Assembly (NCBI GenBank): GCA_019454045.1
Contig: SKCR01007559.1
Span: 1 to 64,000 of the forward strand
Length of the DNA stretch: 64,000 bases
Direction: 5' to 3'
Source: Zanthoxylum bungeanum
Lineage: Eukaryota; Streptophyta; Magnoliopsida; Sapindales; Rutaceae
The translations under genes and the position numbers were made by a program. Each line of letters begins with the position of its first letter. Position 1 is the first letter of the stretch. Below are positions 1 to 13,585 of this stretch, one piece after another. The notes below the pieces were generated by a model. The model was given only the letters and a program-made list of their open reading frames with translations. It did not search any database and was not told where the DNA came from.

Positions 1-3000
1 ATGAGGCATTAGATTAACTAGACATTCTAATCAATTTCTCTTTCGACAAAGGAATCATCTTGTACGAAAGATAAATGCTATCTACAAGAGACACACTAAC
101 TGTCAAACAGTTATACTAACTGTAATACAGGTAGTCTTATTGTGTCCTTTATTAGATCATATCTAATGCACGACTAATAGGATTTTCTCACAAGTCTCTT
201 GTTTTATATCATATATAAAACTTTTTATCAAATATATCAGAGATTACTCTCACTGCTTTCACGGAGAAAAAAGACTTAGGTAAACTTTTTACCTCACAAA
301 AATTTCTTTATTACAGTAATAATGACAATGTCGTTAGGATATATAACACTAGAAAGAAATTTGTACGCTCTCATTGACCCTACTATTATATATGTAGTCT
401 CTATGCTTTGATAAAATCAGAAAAAACTGATTTTATCAAAATTAGAAAACACATATTTCTGGAAAGCTTATCTGAGTCTACAACAGGCTCTATAAGCCAG
501 TATATCAAACTGTGATCTTACAAACTCCAGGGCCATTCTAGAATGAATTCTTCAAACAAAGAAATCATGACAGATATCTCATTCGAAGAAATCCACTTTA
601 TATTCTTTAGCCAAAATATATAGTTTAATATCAACATTAACCAACATATTTTTAATTGTTCAATTAGTGCGACAAGAGACAAGTTTTCTCAAAATCTACT
701 ATAGATCACTGAGTATAACTTTTCTGACTGTCATATTATAAAGTTCAAACCTTTAATAAGCTCACTTTTCTTTTGCTGCGCAAATAATTTGCACATTTTA
801 TAAACTACTCATAACGAAAGCCTAATCAAGTTCAAAACTTGATCATAGTAAGCTATGCACAATCTTAAATCTATGATTCAATGCTAATTTTTGAAATCGA
901 CATCAAATGTCGCTCCCACTATAAGTTATAGGACAATTTTCGTCGATAAGAAAACAACAAAATCATTAAGTATCAAATACTTTGTAAATGATTCTAACAT
1001 CATATTGAACTTAAACGCAAGATGTCTAAGGGTCTTTTCATCTTATTAATTATGTAGTTCCACTTATTAGTTTATCATTCTCACATTTGACTTCAAAAAG
1101 TCAAGTCTTTTCTACAATTGTCAACATCTGATGTTAATACACCAAGTAATAAAATAATTTTATTGCTCGGGATCGTAGAAAATATATTCTATCAAATAGA
1201 CTACAATATTCTATTAAATAGAATAAATTATAAACTTTACTTGTACCTCCGAGGCGCGAGTACTTTCAATTATATAACCATTATACAAAAGAAAGATTCA
1301 AATCTCAAATTTTTCAAGATTCAAATTTTCTACTATACATATCATATATGTAGCTGTATGAATGAATGGAACCTTAATTAAAGAGATGAATTAGTGTTAC
1401 TAGAGCATAACCCCAAGAGTGTTGAAAACTAATTCGGTAACACTCAATATCAAAGGAATCAAATCATATAAGATTCGATTTCTCCCACTGACTAATTCCA
1501 TCATGATGGAATCGTAGAAGAATCATATTGAGTAAGAATCAAATTCGTTAAATAATTTTAGAACTAATTGCCTTAAATTCATATGTTTGATCATATCAAA
1601 CATATTTGAACAATTCAAAGATTCACGATGAACTTCAAATATATAGTTTTCAACACTTCAAATAGAATATCTTTGAACCATTCAAAAATATTCTATCTGT
1701 ATTTCATCAGAAATATATTAAAAGTTCTCAAACCATTCAAGACGTTCAATATATATTCTTTTAGAAACACGCAAATAAGTCATTACAATTCATTAACTAA
1801 GTTACGGAGTAAAGAAAATTTTCTAAAGCAATTTCTAATTCATTAAACTACATACATTCAATGTATTAGTATAATAAATTTTGTGGTCCAATGACGATCA
1901 TTAGTTAAATGAGATTTAATCACATCCTGAATACAATATTCATTAAATGGATAAGGATATATGGTGTGATCTCGTATCAGACCATCCTTCACCATACGGA
2001 ATAATCATCTTATGTTTATTTGATAAAATCTCATATAGCACTGTTTTAAGTTGTTTAGTTAACCGAACTTTTTCTTAATGTTTATCTTTTCATTAATGAC
2101 ACTACTAGTTATATTAAAATATGTAACAACTGTTTATATAGAACAAGTAACTATCCAATAGTCACAAGTTCTGATATCAAATATCAAAACAATCATTAAC
2201 CATTATTTTAAATAACTAGATGGGAGATCTGGTATCCAATACCTATAGTTGTCGTATTGTGAGAATCAATATTCTTTATACACAATTAAACACATCTCAT
2301 TTCTTAAGCTTTATAATTTACGTTCAATTATTCACATGCAAATGATTGATTAGCAAACTATGTCAGACACGTGACTTTTAAAGCCAATAAACATCATTAT
2401 AAGATAAACAAATACTTAATGGAGTTTTCCTAATGTCAGTCAAGAATCTCGGGACATAAACTAATTCAAGTCAATTCTTATTGCATAAGTAACTATTCTT
2501 ACTAGATAATTATATCCTAAACAGATATCTATTTAGATTACTAATCGTGACTTAGTAACTAAGTCACTAACCATTTTTATTTTTCAAGAAAATCTAAACA
2601 ACAGTTCCTGATGGTTTGAACTAATCAAACGATATCGAAGTCTACTGTTATTTTAGAACCTTTTCTAGAAATACGCAACCATAAGTAAATTCAGAAAATA
2701 TATTCAAGTAATATGCTATACAGTGGATTAGAAGTATAATTCTATAAAAAAAATATAGAATAAAGGGGAAAAAAACAGCAAATTCCATAAAATTACACAC
2801 TGCTTTAGTTATGGATTTTTAACCCAGCAGTGTCTCCCACTACTTTACGTAATACAGTAATCCCCAACAGAGAATAGGAATTCAATAATTATTTTGAATT
2901 CCATAGTAAGAGTAGGATCTCATGAATATATTTCGAATCACATCGCCTACGTATATTCATTAGATAGACAACTCATTGTCAATCACTCACCAGTGACTCT

Positions 3001-3582
3001 TGATTTTGGTCCTGACCATTTCTCGTTATGATAGCTTTAGCACGTTCACAATGAGGCGTATCAAGGCTTCACTTGCCAATGACAAACTCAAGGTACCAAT
3101 GTAGTCTTGACAGCTTTGGCACATCCAGGATTTCCACTTTCACTTGAATTTGTCTAGTATCAATATACAACCGACATGGATAAAATTCTATCGAATACAC
3201 CCTCACTGCTTTGGCAAGATCTCGGCTGCAGCCATAGAAAGTTACCCATAAACCGTATTGACAAGACGGACCAAGAAACATGCATCCAATACACGTTACT
3301 TTACAGTCTTATTTTAAGCGGTGATATTCGTCAAGGAGAATTGCTCTACATCAAATGCAGAATTTTAATCTAAATCATTTTCTAAACAACTCAATTCTAC
3401 CGAAGAAAACATAACTCAATTTAACAATTTAATTTTTGTTACGTTTCCGTTAGCGTAGAACCGAAAAGTCAAGAAATATATAGATTACATGCATGTGCAA
3501 ATATTAAAATTCGATTACATATCATATATCAAGCATGACTAATGTGATGGATGAAGCATCAGACCTACTCTGATACCAATTT
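1..3582 (-). mobile_element. Degenerate internal region of a family-A copia-like element
   Basis: No protein-coding similarity is visible; the open frames here are short and random. The right edge is informative. The reverse complement of a plant initiator-tRNA-Met primer binding site lies at 3569-3579, directly before an LTR that starts at 3583. A minus-strand retroelement therefore lies to the left of that LTR, and this stretch is its leader and internal DNA. The part around 2820-3580 resembles 13740-14419 (a shared TTTACGTAAT stretch and surroundings) and 5892-6257, which are leaders of related copies. Scattered CTCCCAC stretches look like reverse-complemented polypurine runs. Coding domains are absent, so it may be a non-autonomous or heavily decayed copy. 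Its far end is outside the window. Confidence 0.55.
3569..3579 (-). other. Primer binding site (initiator tRNA-Met type)
   Basis: The minus strand reads TGGTATCAGAG here, three bases inside the LTR boundary at 3583. This matches the usual copia primer binding site, complementary to the 3' end of initiator tRNA-Met. It fixes the minus-strand orientation and shows that 3583-5891 is a 5' LTR. Confidence 0.8.
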
Positions 3583-5891
3583 TGTTGGGATTTTGGGCGA
3601 ATGGCATGGCGGAAGCGTTGTTCAGGCGAAATCATAATTTTAAAATTTTTTAAATTACCGAATGAATTATTCAATATCTAATATGAATAATTCATTCATA
3701 TTTCACCTAAACACATTTATTCGATATCAAATAGCAACATAAATATATATAAAATGTAGCGAAACTTTTACGAAAATAGTTTTCCGTAAAAATGGTTAAA
3801 AACACGTTTTTGACCGAACCGACTACCCAATACACATGAGGGTTGCCCAGGTCAGCCCCATAGTGTTAGGGCAGTTCATAGGCTGCCTAAATAGTGACAA
3901 ATTCACTGTTTGGACAACCGTCACCCGGTAATGCTGATTTTCACCGTTTTGGCTTATTTCAACTCCGAAACAATTTCAGGCAATTGTTCCAACACCCAAA
4001 ACACTTCTAATACATTTATATGAAATCAATTTCATCAGCATATTCACTGTTTTTCTAGATCTAATCCAGAATATAAAAATATCAAATTTCATGCTTTAAA
4101 TCTATTTTTTCAAGATTAATCCAACTAATCAAAACACCAATCAAAGTCACCACACATGAACCACCCAAGAATAATTCTAAGCATTATAAGAGTGGTCATA
4201 ACACTCTCGAATAATAATATATCATTAAATGATCAATTTGAACCAATATTACAATAATATTATCCAAAACAACTTCACAAATGCCATATGCTTCCAATTC
4301 CATCCACCAAAAACAAAAGCCCCAAATTAATAAAAGGAAGAAACCCTAGAATCAAACTAGATAATAAAGAACATGAAACAAGCTTTCAAAGCTTAGAGAT
4401 ATGTATAGAATTACCTTTAATTCCTTAATTTCCTAAACTTTTTCTTGATTTTCTTCATTTTCCTTCTTGTTTCATCAAACCACATCTGAGAACTTATTGT
4501 CTAGGTGATTTTCGGCCATTGAAGTAATTAAAGAAGAAAACAAAATTTTTTTCTTTAAAAACAAGTGATTGCCGACTTATACAGGGCAGTTTAGTCATTT
4601 ATAAAAATTTAATCCAATTATAAAAAAGTTTATCAATTAATTAATATAATAATTATTATATATGTATTTTATTTTCTTTAAATAATAAATACATATATTA
4701 ATGGCATGTGCCAAAATCTCATTTGACATATAATTAATGTGTATCTAATCAAATTATGTATCAGATACAAATACATAATAATTATTAACCAAAATTCCCT
4801 AATGTATGTGTTATTGTTTAACCGATTAAACGATTTGAATTAACTCATTTAATCCGATGAAGTATTATGAATAATCTGTATTATTCATAACGCGTTGCTC
4901 GAATACTCAATGAGTACTCTTTATATTATAGGACTCTCTAAGTTTAGGTTATCCTTCACAAAATCCAATTTCGTGTCTATAAGTCACCCAGTCATGAATT
5001 ATGATGACCACGGATAATCTCGCTAAACTATGCAATTTGAGGTCATTGCATACGTATAATCTCTCTGTCACAGGATATCCATATTATACCTGGGATATAG
5101 ATAATAACGCCAAATACTTTCGGTATAATATAGTCGACTTTTCAAATTTACGATCTTTAAATAACACTCAGAACTAATTCCAAAATTATACCACAGTTAT
5201 GGATTTACTAGATCGCAAACACTTGTAGGATGCCTATGCCCTGTACACAGGACTGACGGATTCTATCTTGATACGCACTGGATATCATGAGCATCAGTCC
5301 ACACTCAATGAACATGAAAAGGTCTTATCTAAATAGATCGGTGACGTGATTTCCATCAAAGTGTGGAAGATAAATCATATATTCTAGTGGTATCTCAAGT
5401 CGAAGGACCACTATGCTCGCTCAACTCGAGAAGATTCCTATTGATGTTGGTATACCATCTATTAGGAAATCTTCAGTGAGTCGTTCAATATTTATCAAAT
5501 AAATACCTATATGTCTATACGAGTCAATCGAGACTCATGATTCATTGGGATTAACTATCGGACCAAATCACGATATACCACATGCACTGGAACTTTATTT
5601 AAGGATATACAACTTATTATGACGCTTCCCAATGTCAATTGCAAACTACGTTGTAACTGCGCACTACATTGTAAATCCTAGGTCTTTGTCTGATATACAC
5701 GTATCATTAAATCAGATTTAGTTTCAATCTAATCTTAATTATATATCTAATCGTAATTAGATCGAATATGTATATAAAAGACAAGAGGTTCTATCATTAA
5801 ATAAATAATATTACGGAAAAATAAATTATTCATATTTATGAATCGGACATAGATACGATATGATTTGGCACTCTGAGCACCAACCCTAACA
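3583..5891 (-). mobile_element. LTR 1 of family A (copia, minus strand)
   Basis: The LTR is bounded by TGTTGGGATT at the left and CCCTAACA at the right, so it has the TG...CA ends of an LTR, and its length is 2309 bp. It aligns by eye with 6258-8122: both share the start region around GAATTATTCAATAT, the stretch GGACTCTCTAAGTTTAGG and the end CACCAACCCTAACA or a close variant. A primer binding site abuts its left side, so it served as a 5' LTR of a minus-strand element. No 5-bp target duplication can be assigned because both flanks are retroelement sequence. Confidence 0.75.
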
Positions 5892-6257
5892 GCTTTGGTA
5901 CGTTACAACGACAGTATCAGTAAATCATTGACAAGGCGGACCAAGAAACAAGTATTTCTAATACAATGGTATTAAAAATACTATATTTAAGCAGGGATAT
6001 TCCTAAAGAAGGTTTTACTCTACATTAATTGCATATTTTAATCTAGATCAATTTCTCAACAGTTTAATTCTACCTTGGGAAAACATAACTTGACTTAACC
6101 ATTATATCTTTGTTATGTTTTCCGTTAGCGTAGAACCAAAAAATAAGAAACATATAAATTACATGCATCTGTAAATATCAAAATTGGATTATATATCATA
6201 CATCAAGCATGAAAAATGTAATGGATGAAGGATCAGACCTGCTCAGATATCATATTT
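5892..6257 (-). repeat. Duplicated family-A leader fragment between two LTRs
   Basis: This 366-bp stretch repeats the leader that precedes LTR 1 (about 3215-3582). Shared segments include GACCAAGAAACA, TTCCGTTAGCGTAGAACC and the final TCAGACCT before a mutated primer binding site (GCTCAGATATCATA). The order leader-LTR-leader-LTR is what unequal recombination between copies of one element would leave. Confidence 0.65.
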
Positions 6258-8122
6258 TGTTTAGGTTTTAACGCAAGAGCAGTGGAAGTGCGCGGTTCGG
6301 GAGAAATCGTAACTTTAAAAAATTTTAAATTTACCGAATAAATTATTCAATATTCAATATGAATAATTCATTCAAATTTCACCTAAACATATTTATTCGA
6401 TGTCAAATAACAACGTAAATAGGTAGAAACATCGTAAAACTTTTATGAAAATTTTTTTCCGCAAAATGGCAAAAAGTGTATTTTTGTCCGAATCGACAAA
6501 CCAATACACATGGAGACTGCCTATGTCAGCTCCAATAGTACTTGGGCAGTTTATGGGCTGTCCGAACAATGACCAATTCACTATTTAGACAGCGAATTTG
6601 AAGGGGAAATTAAATTTTTTAACTTAAAAAATAAGGCCAAACCGACTTTGGAGGGGTAAAAGGTTATTTGGTCATTTTAATCAAATTAAATAATAATAAG
6701 CTTTAAGTTAAAATCCAATTTGTAAATTTTAGGCTTAATAAAATCATGCCACATGTAACCAATAATAATCACACATATTGCATAACAACTATGTAATATT
6801 GATATTATTTAATTATCTAACTATTTAACTGTTAAAATATCTAAATAATTAATTAATATGATTATTATTATATATGTATTTTTATTTACATTAAATAACA
6901 AATACATATATAATGGCATGTGTCAAAGTCTCATTTGATAATTAATTAATATGTATCAAATCAAATTTTGTATCAAATATAAATACGCAGTAATTATTAA
7001 TTAACCGAAATGCCTCTAATACATGTATTTTCATTTAACCGTTTAAACGATTCGAATTAACTCATTTAATCCGGTGAAGTATTATGAATAATCTATATTA
7101 TTCATAACGTGTTTCCCAAGTGCTCAACGAGTACACTTCATATTGTGGGACTCTCTAAGTTTAGGTTTATCCATCACGGAATCTAATTTCGAGTCCATAA
7201 TTCACCCACTCATGAATTATGATGACCACGGATAATCTCGCTAAATTATACAAGTCGAGGTTATTCCATACGCATAATCCCTCTGTCACAGGCTATAAAT
7301 ATTATACCGGGGATATAGATAAGAACGTCAAATCGCTAAGGTATAATATAATCGACTTTCAAATTTACAATCTCTAAATAACACTCGAAATCGCTTCCGA
7401 AGTATACCACAACCATGGATTTAATAGATCGCAAATACGTACATTATACATATGCCTTGTACACAAGACTAATGGATTCTATCTTATACTCACAGGATAT
7501 CATGAGCATCAGTCTACACTCAATGAACAGACGGATGTCTGATCTACATAGATCGATGATGTCTGCCATCAAAATATAGAGGATATCTCATCTATCCACA
7601 GTGGTATCTCAAGTCGAATGACCACTATGCTACTCAATTCGAGAAGATTCCTATTGACGTTGGTGTACCAACTATTAGGAAATCTTCGATGAGTCATTCG
7701 GTATTTATCAAATAAACACCTACACGTTTATACGAGTCTCTCAGTACTCATGGTTCATTGGGATAAAACATCGGACCAAGTCTCAATATATGATATGTAC
7801 TGGTCTCACCATATTTTACTAACCGACCTGTGTTAGTAAATCTTGACTAGGAACTTTATTTGATAATATACTTCTAGTAGTGACACTTCTCAATGTCAAT
7901 TACAAATTACTTTGTAACTGCGCATTACAAAATATATTATCGGGTTTTTGTCTAATATATACATATCACTAAATCATATTTAGTTTCAATCTAATTGTAA
8001 TTAAATCAAATATGTATATAAAAGTAAGAAGTACTTCCATAATTAAGTAATATTATGGAAAAAAGAATATGTATCCTAATAAAATACAATCCGGATTGGC
8101 ACTTCAAGCAACAACCCTAACA
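6258..8122 (-). mobile_element. LTR 2 of family A (copia, minus strand)
   Basis: It runs from TGTTTAGG to CCCTAACA, 1865 bp, and is a clear relative of LTR 1 with internal deletions. A leader copy with a decayed primer binding site lies on its left. On its right it joins copia pol sequence that stops before RNase H. This suggests that the left-hand composite inserted into the pol gene of the element at 8132-14419, or that the junction is a deletion. The missing RNase H and 3' LTR would then lie beyond the left end of the window. Confidence 0.7.
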
Positions 8123-8131
8123 AAATATGTA

Positions 8132-11100
8132 TCATGATGTAGATTTTCTATCATCTGGATCTCCTTGGAAGTCAGAGTCTTTATAACTCTTAACTTGTAG
8201 CTCATCTTCTCCATATATCAGAAACTTATCCCTAGTACGTTTAAGATATTTCAGGATATGTTTCATGATTGTCCAACAATCATTACCTGGATTATATTGA
8301 TATCGCCTAGTCACACTGACATCGAAATTGATATCAGGTCTAGTACATAGCATAGCATACATTATACTTATAATACAAGAAGCATATGGCAAGTTATAAA
8401 TTCTAACTTTCTCTTCCTCATTCTGAGGTGCCATTTTCTTCTAAAGATGTATGCCATATCGGAAAGCTACATTTTCTGTCTTATAGTTTGTAAAACCCTA
8501 CCTTTCTAACATCTTATCTATGTACGTCAATTGCGACAATCCTATAAGCTTCTTTATCTCGGTAAAGCCTTATACCTAGTATATAGGAAGCTTCACCCTT
8601 ATTTTTCATGGAGAAGTTCTTACAAAGGTAGGCTTTCACACATTACATTAATCATATATCATTTCCTATGATAAGGATGCCATCTACATACAAGACTAGG
8701 AAAACTATCATGCTCTCATTCACTTTCTTATAAACACATGGTTCTTCCTCGTTCTTGATGAATCTAGATAATCTAATTATCTCATCAAAATGATGATTCC
8801 AGCTTCGGGATGCCCATTTAAGTCCATAAATAGACTTTTACAGCTTGCAAATCAAGTTTGAAGTCTCATTGGATTCGAAACCCTCTGGTTGTTCCATATA
8901 TATATATTCCTCAATGAATCTATTTAGGAAAGTGGTTTTCACATCCATTTTTCATATCTCATAGTCGTGATATGCAGCAATAGCTAAAAGAATCCTAATG
9001 GATTTTAGCATGGCTATTGGTGGAAAAGTTTCCTCATAGTTAATTCCATGACATTGAGTGTAAACTTTCGCTACCAGTCGAGCCTTAAAGATTTCCATAT
9101 TTCCATCGGGCCCTCGCTTCCTTTTGTAAACCCATTTACAACCAATAGGTTTAACTTCTTCAGGAAGTTGAACTAAGTTCCAGACTTGATTGTCATGCAT
9201 TGAATCCATTTCATATTTCATGGCTCCTTGTCATTTTCCCGAATCGATATCCAATATTATTTCTTTATACATTATCGGATCTATTTCCTCCAAGTGGAGA
9301 ACATCAAGGCTTGTATCAGATGTTAAAAATAGTCTTTCAGAAGGCCTTGATATTCTATTTGACTTACGTAGAACCTGTGTTTTAGATCTTTCACCTAATT
9401 ACATCTCTGGTTCCATCTTAAGTTCTTTACTGTAGAGATCAAACTCATCAAGTTCAATCTTTCTACAACTCCCATTATTTCTCAAAAATTCTTTTTTCAA
9501 GAAAAGTGGCAAAGCAAACAACAAATATATTTTTTTTTCTCAGAATCATAGAATCGATATCCCAAATAGTTTTCAAGATATCCAACGAACCTATATTTAT
9601 ACCCTCTGGGTGCTAGCTTATCCCGCTGCATGATTCAAATATATGCAGGACAACCTCAAATCTTTAAATGCCTAAGACTTGGATTTCTACCGAACCATAT
9701 CTGATAGGGGGTTGTAGAAACAGCTTTTGATGGAACTTTATTAAGTATGTGGGCAGCAGTAAGTAAAGCGTAACCCCAAAGGTAATAAGGAAGATCTGTA
9801 TAGCTCGTCATGGATCGCACACATATCTAATAAAGTATTATTTCAATGCTCAGACACTCCATTGTGTTGAGGTGTTCCTAGTGGGCTATATTAGGCAAGA
9901 ATTCCATTCTCCCTTAAATAATTTCTAAATTCTTCACTCATGTATTCACCACATCGATCTGATCTAAGGCACTTGATGAATTTACTGGTTTGTTTTTCTA
10001 CTTCATTTCAGAATATTTTGAACTTGACAAATGTTTTCGACTTATGTTTCATCAAATAGACGTATTTATATCTAGACTTATCATCCATGAAAGTCACAAA
10101 GTATGTTGAACCATCATGAGCAGTATGATTTAATGGACCATTAACATCGCTGTGTATTAGCTCCAATAAATCTCGAGCACGGGGTCCAACACTTAAAAAT
10201 GAGGCCTTTGTCATCTTTCCTTGGATACATGACTCACAAATCGGATAAGGATCTAAGGTAAAATCTTCAATCAAACTACCATTTACCAATTTAGATAGAT
10301 GAGTAACACCTATGTGGGTTAATCTGATATGTCATAATTCAGTATTATTTAATTCATATTTCCTCTTTGTATTTTTCTCTACATTAAAGACATGTCTATA
10401 TGTTTCTAAAAAAGTGACAGTTTGATAAAGAACATTCATATTTCAATAAATTATTGTTATCATACAAACATAAAGTTTCATCCTTAATGTTTATTTTATA
10501 TCCATCATTATCTAATATTGGCAGTGATATTATTTGTCTGATAAGTGATGGACATAATAACAGTCATGCAAATCTAATTTACATCCATTTGGGAGATCTA
10601 GAACAACTATTTATATAGCCTTGACATCCAAAGTCTTGCTATTGCCAACTCTAAGCTGGATCTCCCATTTATTCAACCTTCTTTTTACCCTCATTATCTG
10701 AAGGGAATTGCAAATATGAGTAGGACTACCAGTGTCTAACATCCATCCACTATTTGCATCTAAGGTTAATAAGATATCAATAATTAGACAAATATAAAGC
10801 GTATTTGAGGGTCCTGATTTTCCTATCAGCTCTGGACAATCATTCTTCCAGTGTCCAGACTTCTTGCAACGTAGACACTGGTCACGAGCTATTTGTGATT
10901 TTGTGCTTCTTGGAGTTCTTCTTTGTAATCTTCTTCTTCCCCATCTGTATTTTCTTTGACTTACCAGAACTCTTCGAAGAGCCAGCTCTACCATGGAGGT
11001 ACAAAGTGGGGTTGCCTTTTCTCATATCATGCCCCACCATATGTAACATTTTATAAAGTTCTTCATAGATGGCTTGCATCAAGTGCAAAGCCAGCATAAG

Positions 11101-11505
11101 ATCCAAGCAAAGAATAATTAAATTACGGCCTAGTCGTTCATCAATCACAATGTCATATCGTTCCAGGTATCGAATCCGGTCGATCATGTTCAAAACAAGA
11201 ATACTGACAGCTCCTTCATCCTTGAGTTCAACACAGAACAATTCCTTAGACCTTTGAAAAAGTTCAATCTCTTGATTTGCCTTGAAAAACTCCTTGAGTG
11301 TTTGTATGATCCTTCAAGCATCTGGTACTTCAATATACTGTCTCATCAAATCTGGAACAATCGATCCTAAGATGTAGGATTTCACCTTAAGGTTATCATC
11401 CTTCCATCTATTAAAAGTTTCTCGCTCTTCTGCAGTAGAGTCAAGATCGATTTCAATAGGCAGTGGATTGACAGTGACATAAGTCAACTTTTCAAACTCT
11501 AAGAC
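8132..11505 (-). pseudogene. Decayed copia gag-pol (element A)
   Basis: The minus strand carries Ty1/copia polyprotein pieces in the right order, broken by stops and frameshifts. A gag part lies at 11314-11505. A CCHC zinc knuckle (CLRCKKSGHWKNDC) and a protease motif (LDTGSPTHIC) lie at 10611-10994. The integrase start (FVTFMDDKSRYKYVYLMKHK) is at 10008-10289. Reverse transcriptase covers 8952-9221 and continues to 8132, with the motif CTRPDINF. The RT active site at 8679-8690 reads YVDG, so the second catalytic aspartate is lost. RNase H is absent: the sequence stops eight bases before LTR 2. The N-terminal gag continues beyond the solo LTR at 13586 and up. The element cannot make a working polyprotein. 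Confidence 0.85.
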
Positions 11506-11510
11506 AAGGC

Positions 11511-13580
11511 TGTTGGACAAAATGACCCATAGTGTCACTATTTACACAGATCATTGTGTTGTTGTAGCAAATTAACTATGTGACAAGGAAATTGCACTCT
11601 CATCATTTGTGATTAGATCACCATAGATATATAAATGAAGAGAGGTCCCTATGATTAGTTCCTGGACTGAGAATGATATGAGACAGTATCAGTCCCCGAA
11701 GGATTAAATATTAAATATCCCTAGCAGGAGTATTATCGAGACTGGACATCGATAATACGGAATAGGCTAGTATTGCACTTGTGTGCGTTGTGAGGGCACA
11801 ACGGCATAGTTCTCATATATATAAGTATTGGATACTTATGTAAGTGCGATAGGAGGTCGTGTTTCACCGATGGTACGGGAAACAGCTTCGCTCTGGATAG
11901 ACCCTTCGGAATCCCATTGGTATTATGACTATGTGTCTATGGGAGGCCGAAATCAAGGTAGGTGTGTATAGTCTTAACCTGAGACTTACATCGCTAATAC
12001 TTACGATAATCGGTAGACTTTGGTCTTGGTGGTACAGGGCTTTAACCGGTTCTGCGTACACCACTTCTGGGTTTATCAGAGAGTCGTAGTGTATTGTGTG
12101 TGATGTCAAGATGGAAGTATCACTTCAGTCATATTGGAGATGATGTCACGCAGGATACGGTATTAGTGCTCTTAAGTGATGCGCATCCAATCGTGATATT
12201 ATGACCAGGTCATGAATATCCGATTATAGAGACTAGTTACCAGACATCCGACATGTGCTTCGGACGGGGCAGACACTTTTCCAGCCCCAGCCCTAGCACG
12301 TGACTATCCGATACTGGGCCGATACACATAATACAATGGTATACTACGCTTGATATAGATCTTAATATTCTTAAATGGATATGTCCGGAGAATTGGGTAG
12401 ACTTGGTGCTTTGCTAGGAGTCGACCTTGTCTCGTAAATCGGTAGAACGTAGTACTTGGTACGTACGTGATTCGGATACTCCGACGACCGTATTTACTGC
12501 CAACTTATCCGGGGATCTCATGGGTCGCTTCCCGATAATCCACCGATGACGCATAACTCGCACTCTTGAATAATCTGGGATTATATAGAAGAGAGAGAAA
12601 ATTAATCTAGGATTAATTACGGAGATATTTTATCTAGGATAAAATATCATCTAGAGAGAGATAACGATTAATTTGGAATTAATCGGTAAATTAATATATT
12701 CGATATATTAAACGAAATTAGATTTCAACGCGGAATTAAAATTAGATTTTAATTCGGGCGAACGAATTAATTTAGAATTAATTCGTTAGCGACGTGAATA
12801 GTGAATTCGCTAGGCGTAATCATTTAATTACGACGCGACAGAAAAATCGTTAATTTGGAATTAGCGAACCCGAGCCCGAGTGTGATTGTGAGCGCATGCG
12901 TATTTCGAATTCGAGTGCGACGACGTAAGTCGCATCAAGTGTCAAATCAATCAGTCGCATCAAGCGTCAAATCACTTGTCACTTTGAGTGATGTGACTTG
13001 ACAACATGTCACTTTAATAAAGTTGATGTGAATAGTGATGGACATGATGTGCATAGTGTTTGCCTTTATTGTTTGACTTTTTAAATGCAAATTCAAGTGA
13101 AATGCAAGTGAAATTAAAGTGAATTTCACACAAGTATATAAGAAATATTTGAAATGCATTTCATTAATACTTAACACATCTTTCATCTCCCCTTTCTTTC
13201 TCTCATGCTCACGCCCAAAGTGAGAAACACTCACTGTTTTGGAAGCCAATAATGGCGTGAATAAGGGAAGCAAGAGTGGATTTTTATGGTAAAAATTCAA
13301 GTGCTAGAACACTTACGAGTCTTGCGAAGGTGGTAGGGAGGTTCACCCATGAGCCGGGATCCGTCCGATGAAGCTAAGAGCTCCGTTTCTCAACTCAAAA
13401 TTCTATTTTTGGAGGCAGTGGACTGCTGCAGTTCACGCCTAAGGCAGTGGGCTTTTTGGCCTTGATTCGTCTCCAAATCGACTCAACCGATCGATGTGAG
13501 TATTCCGCTACCTCCGTTGATGTGTTCACACATTGTTTTCATGTCTTGCTTGATCTTGGGACCTAGATTAATCACCAACA
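11511..13580 (+). mobile_element. Solo LTR of family B (copia)
   Basis: This 2070-bp sequence starts TGTTGGACAAAATGACCC and ends ATCACCAACA. The five bases before it (11506-11510, AAGGC) are repeated directly after it (13581-13585), a perfect target-site duplication. It is a relative of the LTRs at 21276-23205 and 29376-31294: they share GATATGAGACAGTATCA, the GATAGGAGGT...GTTTCACCGATGGTA region and the AATTAGATTTTAATTCGGG region. No internal region remains, so it is a solo LTR left by recombination between two LTRs. It interrupts the gag of element A. Confidence 0.9.
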
Positions 13581-13585
13581 AAGGC

